From positions 434,001 through 498,000 of the forward strand of contig CBDCGS010000011.1 in NCBI GenBank assembly GCA_965216915.1: a stretch of DNA of 64,000 nt, in the 5' to 3' direction. Position 1 is the stretch's first letter; the number at the start of each line of letters is the position of its first letter. A program made the position numbers and the translations under genes. This document shows, piece by piece, positions 29,307 through 39,945 of this stretch. The DNA is from CBDCGS01 sp965216915 (lineage in GTDB: Bacteria; Pseudomonadota; Alphaproteobacteria; UBA828). The notes under the pieces are model-generated. The model worked only from the letters and a program-made list of their open reading frames with translations. It did not search any database and was not told where the DNA came from.

Positions 29307-29432
29307 ATGGCCCGTCTTCCGTGCATGAGGCTCTGTGCCGGTCAACCCGGCGTAACCCTCGATACTCTGCACAACGAGAGAGAGGGGCCGACTACCAGCC
29401 CAAATCAAACATACAGTCTGGCCGAGCCGTTC

Positions 29433-30023
29433 TCAGACGCGTTCGGAGAGCCAGATCGCCAGGCGCGTGCCCCGCTTGATCGCGGCGCGCAGCGGCTCGT
29501 AGCCGGGTGCCTGCTCGGCCTCGTGGGCGAGGCCGATCTCGCGGTGGTGGGCTTCGTCTGCGCCGAAACGCGTCAACGTCTCGCGAAGCGGCGCTTCGTC
29601 ATCGCCGAGGCGAGCGGCTTGGCCCGCATAGTGCTCTTCAATCACCTCCTCGACCGCGACCGTGCACGCCATCGCGGCGCGCTCGCCCATCAGCGCGGTC
29701 GCGGCGCCAAGCGCATAGCCTGCGACGTGCCAGAGCGGCGACAACGCGGTCGGACGTACGCGACGCTCGGTCATGAGCGCATCGAACGTGTCGAGGTGCT
29801 GGCGCTCGGCGTCGGCCATCTCGCGGATCGTGGCGCCCGTCCGGCGCGCGCCCAGCACCGCGAGCTGTCCCTCATAGATGCGATAGGCACCATACTCGCC
29901 CGCATGATCGACCCGGATCATCCGCGCGATCAGCTCCTCGCGCGTCGGATCGCCCGGCAGGAGATCGTCGCCGGTGGTCTCGGGCGCCGCCGCGGGCCGC
30001 GCCTCGGTCTTGGACTCGGTCAT
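29433..30023 (-). CDS. coq7: Demethoxyubiquinone hydroxylase Coq7
   Basis: 196-residue di-iron monooxygenase that hydroxylates demethoxyubiquinone in ubiquinone synthesis. Di-iron ligands are visible in DHAGEYGA, the ExxH of DAERQHLD, VEEVIEEHY and ADEAHHREIG. The family part begins at RMIRVDHAGE; the ATG at 30023 overlaps the dsbB stop by four bases and is preferred over an upstream in-frame start that reads through dsbB. A 29-residue N-terminal leader is non-conserved. Confidence 0.94.
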   Translation of the reverse strand: MTESKTEARPAAAPETTGDDLLPGDPTREELIARMIRVDHAGEYGAYRIYEGQLAVLGARRTGATIREMADAERQHLDTFDALMTERRVRPTALSPLWHVAGYALGAATALMGERAAMACTVAVEEVIEEHYAGQAARLGDDEAPLRETLTRFGADEAHHREIGLAHEAEQAPGYEPLRAAIKRGTRLAIWLSERV

Positions 30024-30550
30024 CGAGACGACCTTAGCGCCGCCAAGGCGGAGAGGAAACAGACCATCGCCAGGCCAAAGCTGATGAGCGCGTTCCAACC
30101 AGCCATCGAAACGCCGATCAGGGACCACGGGATCTCGTCGCATCGCGTGGTGGGCGCCGCCATGAGGCTTGCGCGAACGTCGTCGACGCTGGCGCCGCTG
30201 ACACCCGTGGCGCAGGCGCTCGCGAACCAACCCTCTTCGACGCCGACGTGGAAGACCGCATAGCCGGTGCTGACCAGGCATGCGAGGCCAGCACAAGCCA
30301 GCAGAGCCGTCCGCGGCCAGCCGCTGACCAGCGCGGCGGCGAGCGCAACCCCGAGCACGGCGAAGTGGGGATAGCGCTGGAGGAGGCACAGCGGGCAGGG
30401 CTCAAGCCCGCCGACATGCTGAAACATGTAGGCGCCGAACAGGAGCGCCGCGCTGCCGCCGAACGCCATGAACGGCCCGCCCCGCAGCAACAGGCGGCCG
30501 AGGGGGCCCGACGCGGGTGTGGTGTCGGTGCGCGGCGCGGTCTCCGGCAT
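30020..30550 (-). CDS. dsbB: Disulfide bond formation protein DsbB
   Basis: 176-residue inner-membrane quinone oxidoreductase that reoxidises DsbA. Four hydrophobic helices; the first redox pair is CPLC (EPCPLCLLQRYPH) and the second is the Cys of ASACAT with the Cys of TTRCDEIPW in the second periplasmic loop. It is coupled to coq7, which makes the quinone it uses; no dsbA is in the window. Confidence 0.92.
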   Translation of the reverse strand: MPETAPRTDTTPASGPLGRLLLRGGPFMAFGGSAALLFGAYMFQHVGGLEPCPLCLLQRYPHFAVLGVALAAALVSGWPRTALLACAGLACLVSTGYAVFHVGVEEGWFASACATGVSGASVDDVRASLMAAPTTRCDEIPWSLIGVSMAGWNALISFGLAMVCFLSALAALRSSR

Positions 30551-30559
30551 CGTCCCGGC

Positions 30560-31018
30560 TCAGGCGGGGGGCGTGCGCCGGCGGATCATCTGCATGCCGA
30601 TGATGCTCATCACCACCTCGTCGCGCTGATTGACCACCTCCAGCCGATAGCGCATCACGCCGCGATCGGGCTTCGAGCGCGATGGCTTGGCTTCGAGCAA
30701 CTCGCCCCGCGCGCGCAACGTGTCACCCGGACGGACGGGCCTCAGCCATCGCAACTCGTCCATCCCGGGGGACCCGAGGCTCGCCTCCGGCGCGAAGACA
30801 CGCGCTTGGAGCATCATGCGGAGCCCGATCGCGAAGGTCTGGATCCCGCTCGCGATCAGCCCGCCGAACGGCCCGTCATTGGCGTACTCCACGTCCATGT
30901 GAAACGGCTGCGGGTCGTAGCGTAGCGCGAAATCGAGGATCTCGGCCTCGGTGACCGTCTTGCCGGCGGTCTCGAAGGTTGCGCCTGGCTCGAGATCGTC
31001 GAAATACCAACCGAACAT
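30560..31018 (-). CDS. MaoC family dehydratase
   Basis: 152-residue single hotdog domain of the MaoC/enoyl-CoA hydratase type. The hydratase segment contains YDPQPFHMDVEYA and FGGLIASG, matching the Asp-His catalytic pair, and later LRWLRPVRPGDTL. Substrate not predictable, probably an acyl-CoA or acyl-ACP thioester. ATG 31018 is chosen because GGAGG lies nine bases upstream and the domain begins at once. Confidence 0.9.
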   Translation of the reverse strand: MFGWYFDDLEPGATFETAGKTVTEAEILDFALRYDPQPFHMDVEYANDGPFGGLIASGIQTFAIGLRMMLQARVFAPEASLGSPGMDELRWLRPVRPGDTLRARGELLEAKPSRSKPDRGVMRYRLEVVNQRDEVVMSIIGMQMIRRRTPPA

Positions 31019-31091
31019 GCGGGCGGGCCTCCTGTGTTGCCGCAACCACTCTAAAGCGGTCGGCAGGGCGGGCGCCAGATCGTCTCCTACA

Positions 31092-31967
31092 CTACGCCGC
31101 GTCGCGTGTCCCCTCGCCGAAACGCGCCGCTTCCCAGCCCAGCATGACCCGCTTGCGCGCCGGCCCCCACTCGTAGTTGGAAAAGCGGCCCGATTTGCGG
31201 ATCACCCGATGGCATGGGATGAGGTAGGAGACCGGATTGGCGGCCACCGCGCCGCCGACCGCCCTAGCGCCCCGATCCAGGCCGAGCGTCCGGGCCAGCG
31301 CGTCGTAGGACACGACCGCGCCCGGCGGGATCCGCAACAATCCCTCCCACACCTTGAGCTGAAAATTGGTGCCGCGCAGCGAGAGGCGGAGCGGATCACC
31401 CGATGGTGCGTCGAAGATGCGCGCGACCGTGGCCGCGGTGCGCCGACGGTCCTCGACGAACGCAGCATCCGGCCAGCGTGCGGCGAAGTTCGCGCGCGTG
31501 GCGTCGGTCCCCGTCGCGCCGGGCGGCACGAACCCAAGCGCGCAGATCCCGCGTTCGGTCTCGCCGACGAAACAGGGCCCGAAGGGGCTTGGGTGCACGC
31601 CATAAGTGACCACGACGCCCGCGCCGCGCCGCTTGTATTCGCCGGGCGTCATGGCCTCGTAGGTGACGAAGAGGTCGTGCAAACGCCCGGGGCCGGAGAG
31701 GCCCGCGTCGTAGGCAGCATCGAGCACCGATTCCGACGCGGCGAGCCGCTCCTTGGCATAGTTGAGGGTGAGGAACTGGGCGAAGCGCTTCGGTGAAATG
31801 CCGGACCAACGCCGGAATAGGCGTTGGAAGTGGTGCGGGCTCAGGTTGGCGACGGCCGCGACCGCCGCGAGATCGGGGTGATCGAGAAACTTGGCCTCAA
31901 GAAACGCAATCGCGGCCTCCATCCGGGCGTAGTCGCGGGCGTTTCGGGTCAGATCCGTCGTGTCCAT
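31092..31967 (-). CDS. AraC-type HTH fused to O6-alkylguanine methyltransferase (Ada-like)
   Basis: 291 residues. The N-terminal third (about 20-100) is an AraC-type double helix-turn-helix (LSPHHFQRLFRRWSGISPKRF). The C-terminal part is a methylguanine transferase with the suicide cysteine in IPCHRVIRKSG. The zinc-binding methyl-phosphotriester domain of E. coli Ada is absent, so methyl-triggered activation through that site is not expected. A strong AAAGGAGG lies six bases before the ATG. It stands alone between MaoC and thiD. Confidence 0.92.
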   Translation of the reverse strand: MDTTDLTRNARDYARMEAAIAFLEAKFLDHPDLAAVAAVANLSPHHFQRLFRRWSGISPKRFAQFLTLNYAKERLAASESVLDAAYDAGLSGPGRLHDLFVTYEAMTPGEYKRRGAGVVVTYGVHPSPFGPCFVGETERGICALGFVPPGATGTDATRANFAARWPDAAFVEDRRRTAATVARIFDAPSGDPLRLSLRGTNFQLKVWEGLLRIPPGAVVSYDALARTLGLDRGARAVGGAVAANPVSYLIPCHRVIRKSGRFSNYEWGPARKRVMLGWEAARFGEGTRDAA

Positions 31968-32033
31968 GGTGCGGCCTCCTTTGTCGCAACCCTATGCGGC
32001 TGCGGAAGGCCTCGCCACCCGATCCTTGCGGTC

Positions 32034-32837
32034 TTAAGGATTGAACGGCTGGCAGGTCACGCCGTGGTTGAGCGGGCCATGGCCCGCGCCCAAGCCAGGC
32101 GCACGCGCGATGGCCACGCGAACGTAGGCGCGTGCACGCACGACGGCGTCCCGCAGGACGAGGCCCTGGGCGAGGCCCGTCGCGATGGCGGAGGCTAGCG
32201 TACAGCCGGTGCCATGCGTGTGCGCGGTCTCGATACGCTCGGATTCGAACAGCTCCAGATCGCCGTCGTGAACGAGCACATCCGTGATGCGCGCGCCCTC
32301 GCCATGCCCGCCCGTCAGGAGGATCGCCGGAGGCCCGAGGGTGAGCAGGATTTCGGCCGTGCGCACCATATCGTCGACGGAGCGAACCTCGAGGCCGCTC
32401 AGGGCCTCGGCCTCGGGAATATTCGGGGTCAGCAGCGTGGCTACACGACACACACGTGCGCGCAGCGTGTTCAACGCCTCAGGACCCAGGAGTGCGTGGC
32501 CGCCTTTCGCGATCATCACGGGGTCGGCGACGATCGGCACGTCCGGCGCCTCTGCCGCGATGACGTCCGCCACGGCGTCGATGATCGGCGCGCTGTGCAC
32601 CATGCCGATCTTGATGCAATCCGCCCCGATATCCCGCAACACGACCCGAAGCTGCGCCGCGACGAAATCGGGCGGCAGGGCGTGCACGGCGTGCACGCCT
32701 TGCGTGTCCTGCGCCGTGAGCGCGGTCACGGCCGTCGCGGCATATCCGCCGAGCGCGGTGACGGTCTTGATATCAGCCTGGACACCGGCGCCGCCGCCGG
32801 AATCCGAGCCGGCGACGATGACGACCCGTCCGTTCAT
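32034..32837 (-). CDS. thiD: Hydroxymethylpyrimidine (phosphate) kinase ThiD
   Basis: 267-residue ribokinase-family enzyme making HMP pyrophosphate for thiamine. Motifs are [17 protein letters not shown] near the N-terminus, [13 protein letters not shown], and the anion-hole [11 protein letters not shown]. The ATG overlaps the glmM stop by four bases. No TPP riboswitch or other thi gene is visible, so it is simply carried in this housekeeping run. Confidence 0.94.
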   Translation of the reverse strand: MNGRVVIVAGSDSGGGAGVQADIKTVTALGGYAATAVTALTAQDTQGVHAVHALPPDFVAAQLRVVLRDIGADCIKIGMVHSAPIIDAVADVIAAEAPDVPIVADPVMIAKGGHALLGPEALNTLRARVCRVATLLTPNIPEAEALSGLEVRSVDDMVRTAEILLTLGPPAILLTGGHGEGARITDVLVHDGDLELFESERIETAHTHGTGCTLASAIATGLAQGLVLRDAVVRARAYVRVAIARAPGLGAGHGPLNHGVTCQPFNP

Positions 32838-34201
32838 CGCGCTGCGGCGCGGCTTGGCACCGCGTCCGTCGCCCCTTGGATCGTGTCGACGAGCTCGCCG
32901 ACGACGGTCTCGACGAGGGCCGCGTCGTCACCCTCGGCCATCACACGCACAACCGGTTCGGTGCCCGATTTGCGGATCACGAGGCGGCCATGCTCCTTCA
33001 ACCGCGTCTCGGAGGCCGCGATCGCGGCTTGAACCGCGGGCTCCTCCAGCGGATCGACGTCGCCGAACCGCACGTTGCGCAGCACCTGCGGGCAGGAGTC
33101 GAAGATCGTCGCGATCTGGCTTGCCCTGCGCTCCGAGGCGCGCAGCGCCGACAAGGTCTGAAGCGCTGCGATCAGCCCATCGCCGGTCGTCGCATAGTCG
33201 CTCATGACGATGTGGCCGGATTGCTCACCGCCGAGATTGAAGCCGTGCTCGCGCATGTGCTCCACGACATAGCGGTCGCCGACCTTGGTGCGCTCGAGCG
33301 TTAGCCCAAGCCCCTGGACATAGCGTTCGAGACCGAGGTTCGACATGATCGTCGCCACCACGCCCCCGCCGCGCAGCCGGCCTTGGCGTTGCCAATCTTC
33401 GGCGATCAGCGCCATGATGTGGTCGCCATCGATCACCGCACCCGTCTCGTCGCACATCACGACGCGATCGGCGTCGCCATCGAGCGCGATCCCGATGTCG
33501 GCCCGGTGGCGCACCACCTCGCTGCTGAGGAACGCGGGCTTCGTCGAACCACACCCCTCGTTGATGTTGAACCCATCGGGCTCCGCGCCGACGGTGATGA
33601 CCTCGGCGCCGAGCTCCCATAGAACCGTGGGCGCGACCTTGTAGGCGGCGCCGTTGGCGCAGTCGACGACGATCCGGAGGTCTTCGAGATCGAGATGCTT
33701 CGGAAAGGTGTTCTTGACGGCCTCGATATAGCGCCCCTCGGCATCGTCCAGGCGGAGCGCGCGGCCGAGCATTCCAGGTGCGGCCAGAGGCACATCGTCC
33801 GAGCCCGCGACGATTGCGGCAATCTCGGCCTCCAGCTGATCAGACAGCTTGTAACCGTCGGGTCCGAACATCTTGATGCCGTTGTCGGCATAGGGATTGT
33901 GCGACGCCGAGATCATGACGCCGAGGTCCGCGCGCAAGGAGCGCACCAGCATGGCGACCGCCGGTGTCGGCATGGGGCCGACCAGGATCACGTCCAGGCC
34001 CGCCGAGATGAAGCCGGCCGTGAGCGCCGGCTCGAAGAGATAACCCGAGAGCCGGGTGTCCTTCCCAATCACGACGCGATGGCGGTGATCGCCCCGCTGA
34101 AACAGCGCGCCGGCGGCGATCCCCACTTTCAAGATGATATCGGCGGTCATCGGCGGCTGATTCGCCGTCCCCCGAATCCCGTCGGTGCCGAACAGTTTCA
34201 T
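32834..34201 (-). CDS. glmM: Phosphoglucosamine mutase
   Basis: 455 residues; interconverts glucosamine-6- and 1-phosphate for UDP-GlcNAc synthesis. It begins [14 protein letters not shown]; the phosphoserine is in [13 protein letters not shown]; the metal loop is DGDADRV; the C-terminal phosphate loop is [16 protein letters not shown] 34201 is chosen by homology; an upstream in-frame ATG adds 14 residues. Downstream of folP, as often in this class. Confidence 0.96.
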   Translation of the reverse strand: MKLFGTDGIRGTANQPPMTADIILKVGIAAGALFQRGDHRHRVVIGKDTRLSGYLFEPALTAGFISAGLDVILVGPMPTPAVAMLVRSLRADLGVMISASHNPYADNGIKMFGPDGYKLSDQLEAEIAAIVAGSDDVPLAAPGMLGRALRLDDAEGRYIEAVKNTFPKHLDLEDLRIVVDCANGAAYKVAPTVLWELGAEVITVGAEPDGFNINEGCGSTKPAFLSSEVVRHRADIGIALDGDADRVVMCDETGAVIDGDHIMALIAEDWQRQGRLRGGGVVATIMSNLGLERYVQGLGLTLERTKVGDRYVVEHMREHGFNLGGEQSGHIVMSDYATTGDGLIAALQTLSALRASERRASQIATIFDSCPQVLRNVRFGDVDPLEEPAVQAAIAASETRLKEHGRLVIRKSGTEPVVRVMAEGDDAALVETVVGELVDTIQGATDAVPSRAAAR

Positions 34202-34257
34202 GCTCGTTTCCCCGTCTTGAGGGATCACCATCCTAGCCGGCAATCTCTCGAAAATGC

Positions 34258-35355
34258 TTAATCGTGGGTTTCATGCCCCGCCTTGCGCGACCTGAGCGCC
34301 TGCCACACGGCCACGGCCTGGCGGGTTTCGGCCACATCGTGCACACGCAGGATATGGACACCCAGGTCCAGCGCGTGAAGAGCCGCGGCCAGGGAGCCCG
34401 GCAGCCGCGCCCGTGCTGCCGTTTCGCCGGTCAGACGCCCGATGAACCCCTTGCGCGAGGCGCCCACCATGAGCGGCACGCCGAGCCCATGGAACAAAGC
34501 CAGATCGGCGAGGATTTCCAGGTTGTGGGCGACGGTTTTTCCAAAACCGATCCCGGGATCGACGATCACCCGCTCGGTGGCGATCCCGGCCGCGTCGCAG
34601 GCCGCGATGCGCGCACGCAGAAAATCGTAAACGTCGAGCGGCGCGTCGACATAGGTCGGCGCTCGCTGCATCATTTGAGGCTCACCCTGCATGTGCATCA
34701 GGACAACCGGGGCGCCGCTCGCGGCGACCACGGCCAGGCTCGTGGGATCGGCGCGCAGCGCGCTGATGTCGTTGACGATGCGCGCGCCGGCCTCGAGCGC
34801 CGCGGCCATCACCGCCGCCCTTCGCGTGTCGATCGACAGGATGACGCCGTCCCGTGCCAGCGCCTTCACGACCGGCAACACCCGGCGCAGCTCCTCCGCC
34901 TCTGTCGGGGGCTCGGCGCCGGGCCGCGTGGATTCGCCGCCCACGTCGATCAGATCCGCGCCCGCGGCGACCAAGCGTTTGCCATGGGCGATCGCGGCAT
35001 CAGCGGCATCATGCTCGCCGCCGTCGGAAAAGCTGTCCGGTGTGACGTTCAAGATGCCCATGATGCGGGGCTCGCCGAAGGAGAGACCGCAGATCGGCGG
35101 GCGTGGCGCCTGGACGCGTTGCTCGAGACACCGGATCGCCGCCCGGCCCGCCTCATCGAGCGCAGATGCCGCAACGGGCCGGCGCGACGCGCTGCCGGTG
35201 TCGCGCCGCAGCGGGTCAAGCGCTTCGAAGCGGATGGAAGGCCCCGGCACGATGCCGGTCGGTCGAACGTAGAGGCGGGCGCCCCGCTCGTCCGTCATGC
35301 AGCGATCCGATTGATTGGGAGAGGCGGCCGCCACCCGGCGACCACGGTCATTCAC
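34258..35355 (-). CDS. folP: Dihydropteroate synthase
   Basis: 365 residues; joins p-aminobenzoate to the pterin in folate synthesis, the sulfonamide target. Core motifs: [33 protein letters not shown] and SRKGFIG. The first about 95 residues are a non-conserved N-terminal extension typical of Rhodospirillales. The ATG at 35355 overlaps the ftsH stop; an ATG at 35298 is an alternative. Confidence 0.94.
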   Translation of the reverse strand: MNDRGRRVAAASPNQSDRCMTDERGARLYVRPTGIVPGPSIRFEALDPLRRDTGSASRRPVAASALDEAGRAAIRCLEQRVQAPRPPICGLSFGEPRIMGILNVTPDSFSDGGEHDAADAAIAHGKRLVAAGADLIDVGGESTRPGAEPPTEAEELRRVLPVVKALARDGVILSIDTRRAAVMAAALEAGARIVNDISALRADPTSLAVVAASGAPVVLMHMQGEPQMMQRAPTYVDAPLDVYDFLRARIAACDAAGIATERVIVDPGIGFGKTVAHNLEILADLALFHGLGVPLMVGASRKGFIGRLTGETAARARLPGSLAAALHALDLGVHILRVHDVAETRQAVAVWQALRSRKAGHETHD

Positions 35356-37280
35356 GAGCCCGGTTGCGGCGTCGGCTCGAGATCGGGCGGGGTTTGGCCT
35401 TTCTTGGGCGCCGCCGAGGGAACCGTGCCGCGCCGCCCGCGCGGAACCACGGGCTCGTCATCATCGGGCCGCACGACCGACTCGCCCTTTAGCAACGCCT
35501 CGATGTCCTCGCCCGTGAGCGACTCATACTCGAGGAGCGCGTTCGCAAGCCGGTGCAGCTGCTCGATGTTGGTGGTCAGGATCCCCCGCGCACTCGCATA
35601 GGCGTCGTCGACGATGCGGCGCACCTCGAGATCGATCTTGTGCGCGGTCTCCTCGGACACATTCTTGGTCTGCGTGATCGAATGGCCGAGGAAGACCTCC
35701 TGCTCGTTCTCGTTGTAGCTCAACGGCCCGAGCTCGTCGGACATCCCGAACTGGGTGACCATGCTGCGCGCGAGTTGCGTCGCCATCTTGATGTCGGAGG
35801 AGGCGCCGCTCGTCACCTTGTCATGGCCGAAGATCAGCTCCTCGGCGATCCGCCCGCCCATCGCGACCGAGATATCGGCCTCGAGCTTCTCGCGGCTCAC
35901 CGAGATGCGATCACCTTCGGGCAGACGCACCACCATGCCGAGCGCACGGCCGCGCGGAATGATGGTGGCTTTGTGGATCGGATCCGAGGCGTCGAGATGC
36001 GCGGCAACCACCGCGTGGCCGCCCTCATGATAGGCGGTGAGGCGCTTCTCCTCGTCGGTCATCACCATGGAGCGCCGCTCAGCGCCCATCATGACCTTGT
36101 CCTTGGCATCTTCGAACTCGAGCATCGTGACGACGCGCTTGCTCCGGCGCGCGGCGAGCAACGCCGCCTCGTTCACGAGGTTCGCGAGATCGGCGCCCGA
36201 GAACCCGGGTGTGCCGCGCGCAATGGTGCGCGGCTTGACGTCCGGCGCGAGCGGGACCTTGCGCATATGGACCTTGAGGATCTTCTCGCGGCCAAGCACG
36301 TCGGGGTTCGGCACCACCACCTGCCGGTCGAAACGACCGGGACGAAGCAGCGCGGGGTCGAGAACGTCCGGCCGGTTGGTCGCGGCGATCAGGATGACGC
36401 CCTCATTGGCCTCGAAGCCATCCATCTCGACGAGAAGCTGGTTGAGGGTCTGCTCGCGCTCGTCGTTGCCGCCGCCGAGGCCGGCGCCGCGATGGCGACC
36501 GACCGCGTCGATCTCATCGATGAAGATCAGACACGGCGCGTTCTTCTTGCCCTGCTCGAACATGTCTCGGACGCGGCTCGCGCCGACGCCAACGAACATC
36601 TCGACGAAATCGGAGCCCGAAATGGTGAAGAACGGCACGTTCGCCTCGCCCGCGATGGCGCGCGCAAGCAGGGTCTTGCCGGTGCCGGGCGGGCCGACCA
36701 GCAGCACGCCCTTCGGGATCTTGCCGCCAAGGCGCTGGAACTTTTGTGGATCGCGCAGATATTCGACGATCTCCTCAAGCTCGAGCTTGGCCTCGTCGAT
36801 CCCGGCGACGTCATCGAAGGTGACGCGGCCCTGGCGCTCGGTCAGCAGCCGCGCCCGGGACTTGCCGAACCCCATCGCCTTGCCGCCGCCCGACTGCATC
36901 TGGCGCATGAAGAACACCCAGATGCCGATGAGCAACAGCATCGGGAACCAGGAGATGAGCGCGCTCCAAATCGGCGACATCCCCCGCTCGTCGGGTGCAG
37001 CGGTGATGCGCACATTGTGCGCGCGCAGGGTCTTGACCAGATCGGGATCATCGGGCGCATAGGTCGTGAACGGCGCGCCGCTTGTATATTTGCCGCTGAT
37101 CGCGTTGCCCTGGATCGTGACCTCGTCGACCTGACCGGCTTCGACCTCGGCCAAAAACTGGGAGAATGCGAGCTCGGGCGCGCTCGTGCGCGACGATGGG
37201 CCCTGGAAGACCTGGAACAGCGCAACCAGCACCAGGCCTATGATGATCCAAAGTGCGAGGTTCTTGCCGAAGTTACCCAC
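35352..37280 (-). CDS. ftsH: ATP-dependent zinc metalloprotease FtsH
   Basis: 642-residue membrane AAA protease that degrades misassembled membrane proteins and regulators. Two membrane helices flank a small periplasmic domain (about 7-25 and 105-125). Walker A is [13 protein letters not shown]; the SRH segment is [12 protein letters not shown]; the zinc site is HEGGH (usual family form HEAGH). I chose GTG 37280 because [14 protein letters not shown] matches the family N-terminus; an upstream GTG at 37316 adds 12 residues. Confidence 0.96.
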   Translation of the reverse strand: MGNFGKNLALWIIIGLVLVALFQVFQGPSSRTSAPELAFSQFLAEVEAGQVDEVTIQGNAISGKYTSGAPFTTYAPDDPDLVKTLRAHNVRITAAPDERGMSPIWSALISWFPMLLLIGIWVFFMRQMQSGGGKAMGFGKSRARLLTERQGRVTFDDVAGIDEAKLELEEIVEYLRDPQKFQRLGGKIPKGVLLVGPPGTGKTLLARAIAGEANVPFFTISGSDFVEMFVGVGASRVRDMFEQGKKNAPCLIFIDEIDAVGRHRGAGLGGGNDEREQTLNQLLVEMDGFEANEGVILIAATNRPDVLDPALLRPGRFDRQVVVPNPDVLGREKILKVHMRKVPLAPDVKPRTIARGTPGFSGADLANLVNEAALLAARRSKRVVTMLEFEDAKDKVMMGAERRSMVMTDEEKRLTAYHEGGHAVVAAHLDASDPIHKATIIPRGRALGMVVRLPEGDRISVSREKLEADISVAMGGRIAEELIFGHDKVTSGASSDIKMATQLARSMVTQFGMSDELGPLSYNENEQEVFLGHSITQTKNVSEETAHKIDLEVRRIVDDAYASARGILTTNIEQLHRLANALLEYESLTGEDIEALLKGESVVRPDDDEPVVPRGRRGTVPSAAPKKGQTPPDLEPTPQPGS

Positions 37281-37372
37281 TGCCCGACACCTACGATCCA
37301 GCTCCGTCTTCCCCACCTTCGGCGGTCATGTGACTTACGTCTGGTTTCATGCTCCGGCCGCGCCGATACACA

Positions 37373-38731
37373 TTATACACAGGGCGTCACAATTGAGCGA
37401 ACGGTCGTGTCAACACGGATAACGCCGGCTCCGGCTCCAGCCAAGGGCCACACAGGCTCAAAGGTCGCGCCGAACCGCGGGTGATCCGTCTCCTGTCCAT
37501 CGCCCAGGCGGTTGAATCCTAAGTGGGGTACAGCAAGGACGCCTTCAAGATCGTAAACGGCGGGCAAGGACGGGCGGACAGGCGCCGGAATCCGGCCGAG
37601 AGCGCGCGTAAAGGGGCTTGCCGAAGAAGCTGCGCGGCGAACCTCCGAGAGGCCTTGCACGCCGAGCCGCTTGATGGTTAACGCCATACCCGGCGCGACC
37701 CCATGGGCCGAGACTCGGAACCGCCGGTCCCACCGAACCAAACGGCGTGCGCCGATTGGTGCCACGTCGCGGGCCGCACGTGGCTCTCGGACGACGAGGA
37801 GCGCGCCGCGCCGCGGAACGAAACGGCAACCCCCGAGAGTGCGAGGCGTCGACGGCGCATCCCGCAGGGCCTCGGCCAGGCGGCGAAGCTTTTGGCGCCT
37901 GGGCGGGTAAGGCGCACCCGACGCCGTCACCAACGCACGCGACAAGAGACGCTCCGCGAGCGGAAACGGCGCGGAAAGCCAGGCGTCATGCTGCAACGCA
38001 ACATATCCGGTTGGGTCGACGCGCCCGTGGGCGACGAACCAGCGCGCGCAGTGATGCTCGACCAAGGCGCGATCGGATGCGGACGCCTCAGCGGCCCGTG
38101 CGAGACCAGCCGCATCGATGCCATAGCGTGCTAATTCGGCAAGGCCCGCCTGGGTCTTCGCACGGGCAAAGCGATGATCGTCGTTCGACGGATCGTCGAT
38201 CCACGGCTGCCGGGCCCGGGCCAATGCCCCCCGCAGGCGCGCAGGCGCGACCGAGAGGAGCGGCCGCAACAAGCGCACCGCGCCGGTTTCGCTTCTGAGA
38301 AGCCGAACCGGGCGCATCGCGGCAAGACCCTCGGCGCCGCTGCCACGACCGAGTCGCATCAGAACGGTCACGGCCTGGTCTTCCTGGTGGTGGGCGACCA
38401 GGAGATGCAACACCCGTGCCCGCGCGCACCAATCGAGGAGCAAGCCGTAGCGGGCCGCGCGGGCGGCCGCCTCGATCCCGCTCGCCGGCGTGGGCCCCGT
38501 CCAGCGCAGAATGCGATGCGTGATCCCGTGGCCGACAAGCCACCGCGCGACCTGGCGCGCCTCGGCCGCGGATTCGGATCGCAAGCCATGATCCACCGTG
38601 AGAGCCGTCGCATCGCCGCGCCGCGCGCGCACCCACGATGCCGCGAGCAGGCAAAGCGCAAGGCTGTCGGCGCCGCCGGACACGGCGACAGCGATCGTTG
38701 GTGCGGCCTCGAACGGCCCGAGCGGGGTCAT
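37373..38731 (-). CDS. tilS: tRNA(Ile)-lysidine synthase TilS
   Basis: PP-loop ATPase that turns C34 of tRNA-Ile(CAU) into lysidine. The ATP loop is VAVSGGADSLAL and the domain continues with VDHGLR, HHQEDQ and PWIDDPSN. ATG 38731 is the first standard start before the domain but has no ribosome site. Frame stays open upstream, with no other ATG, GTG or TTG, to a CTG that overlaps the cpoB stop; that would add about 35 residues, including AFADLM, which fits the family. Start uncertain, product sure. Confidence 0.9.
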   Translation of the reverse strand: MTPLGPFEAAPTIAVAVSGGADSLALCLLAASWVRARRGDATALTVDHGLRSESAAEARQVARWLVGHGITHRILRWTGPTPASGIEAAARAARYGLLLDWCARARVLHLLVAHHQEDQAVTVLMRLGRGSGAEGLAAMRPVRLLRSETGAVRLLRPLLSVAPARLRGALARARQPWIDDPSNDDHRFARAKTQAGLAELARYGIDAAGLARAAEASASDRALVEHHCARWFVAHGRVDPTGYVALQHDAWLSAPFPLAERLLSRALVTASGAPYPPRRQKLRRLAEALRDAPSTPRTLGGCRFVPRRGALLVVREPRAARDVAPIGARRLVRWDRRFRVSAHGVAPGMALTIKRLGVQGLSEVRRAASSASPFTRALGRIPAPVRPSLPAVYDLEGVLAVPHLGFNRLGDGQETDHPRFGATFEPVWPLAGAGAGVIRVDTTVRSIVTPCV

Positions 38732-38835
38732 GAGATCGGCGAACGCGGCATCGTCAAGCGCGGCACCGGCATCCGCGCTTGACGGATCAACGATGCGCGG
38801 TGCGACGGTCGCTTTGGATCGGCGCTTGTCCAGCC

Positions 38836-39885
38836 TCAGCTGCAGCCCGCCGTCGCCCGGCCGCGTTGTGCGGCCTGACGAATATTCGACGGCATGTCGG
38901 GGTAGGCCCGCTCGAGCTGTGTGAAGGCCTGGCACGCCTCCGCGGGGCGCTCGAGATTGACCAGTGACAGCGCGAGCTTCAAGAGATTGTCCGGCGCCTT
39001 GGCCCCCTCGGGATAACGCTGAAGGTTGACAGCGTAGACGCGCGCCGCCTCGCCAAACATGCGGCGGGCATAGAACGATTCACCCCGCCAGTAGGATGCG
39101 TTCTCGGCCAGCTCATGCTCCGGATGGGCCGCCACGAACGATGCCAGCGCCGCCTCCGCCTCGTCGTAGCGCGCGCCGCGCAATAAGCTAAAGGCGTACT
39201 GATATTGCTCCTCAGCGGAACCGTCGGGGAGCGCCGTGAGCGCCGTCTGGGGGGGCTCGGCGAGCGCGCCGGCATCGTCTTCCTGTGCCGGAATGGTCCC
39301 GAGATCGCGCGGTGCGCCCGATGGCTCGTAACCCGAGCCGGGATCGCGGGCGACGGAGCCGCTGCCTGATCCAACCTGTCCGTCGTCGATGCCCGGTGGC
39401 GGCTGGTCGAAGCCTGCGGCCGGCTCCGTGCCAAATGACTCACCCGGCGGCGGCTCGCGCTGCTCCAGCCCCGCGAGCCGATAATCGATGTCGGCCACGA
39501 GACGGTCGAGGCGTGAGTTCATCCGCGCAAGCGTATTGTTCATCTCGTCGAAGCGACCGTCGACCGAGCGCTGCCACTCGCGCAGCTCGTCGACGGCGCT
39601 TTCGACCACGGCAAGCCGCTGGCGCGTCGGATCGGACGCCGCATCACCGGCGGAGGTGCCGCCGACACGGCGGGGCGGGGCGGCCCCGCCGTAAACGACG
39701 CGCTCCAAATCGGCGATCTGCGCGGTCAGCGTCTGGATCTGATTGCGCAACGTGTCGATCTGGCCGCGCAGCATCCCCACATCGGATTGCGCGAACGCAA
39801 CACCGCTTACGAGGCAAACACACAGCGCGGCGGCGATCCCCAGAACGCCATACCGCCGGGGACCGCCGATTCGACGTGACACCAC
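38836..39885 (-). CDS. cpoB: Cell-division coordinator CpoB (YbgF)
   Basis: About 349 residues, periplasmic. Signal peptide, then a coiled coil (MLRGQIDTLRNQIQTLTAQI in part), a Pro/Gly/Ser-rich linker of about 90 residues, and C-terminal TPRs (YQYAFSLLRGARYDEAEAAL and two more). CpoB links peptidoglycan synthesis to Tol-Pal constriction. The start is GTG 39885 or 39882, both just after GGGAGGATC. It follows pal, as in nearly all Tol-Pal operons. Confidence 0.92.
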   Translation of the reverse strand: MVSRRIGGPRRYGVLGIAAALCVCLVSGVAFAQSDVGMLRGQIDTLRNQIQTLTAQIADLERVVYGGAAPPRRVGGTSAGDAASDPTRQRLAVVESAVDELREWQRSVDGRFDEMNNTLARMNSRLDRLVADIDYRLAGLEQREPPPGESFGTEPAAGFDQPPPGIDDGQVGSGSGSVARDPGSGYEPSGAPRDLGTIPAQEDDAGALAEPPQTALTALPDGSAEEQYQYAFSLLRGARYDEAEAALASFVAAHPEHELAENASYWRGESFYARRMFGEAARVYAVNLQRYPEGAKAPDNLLKLALSLVNLERPAEACQAFTQLERAYPDMPSNIRQAAQRGRATAGCS

Positions 39886-39945
39886 TCGATCCTCCCGCCG
39901 TGCGCCCCGCGACCGTGCGGGCACGCGACAGCGCCTCGGGCCGCC

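Noticed and set aside
32834..32890. TPP riboswitch for thiD
   Set aside because: thiD is coupled directly to glmM by ATGA; no leader exists to hold a riboswitch.
35553..37484. 643-codon plus-strand frame opposite ftsH
   Set aside because: Mirrors ftsH codon structure in GC-rich DNA; FtsH motifs are clear on the other strand.
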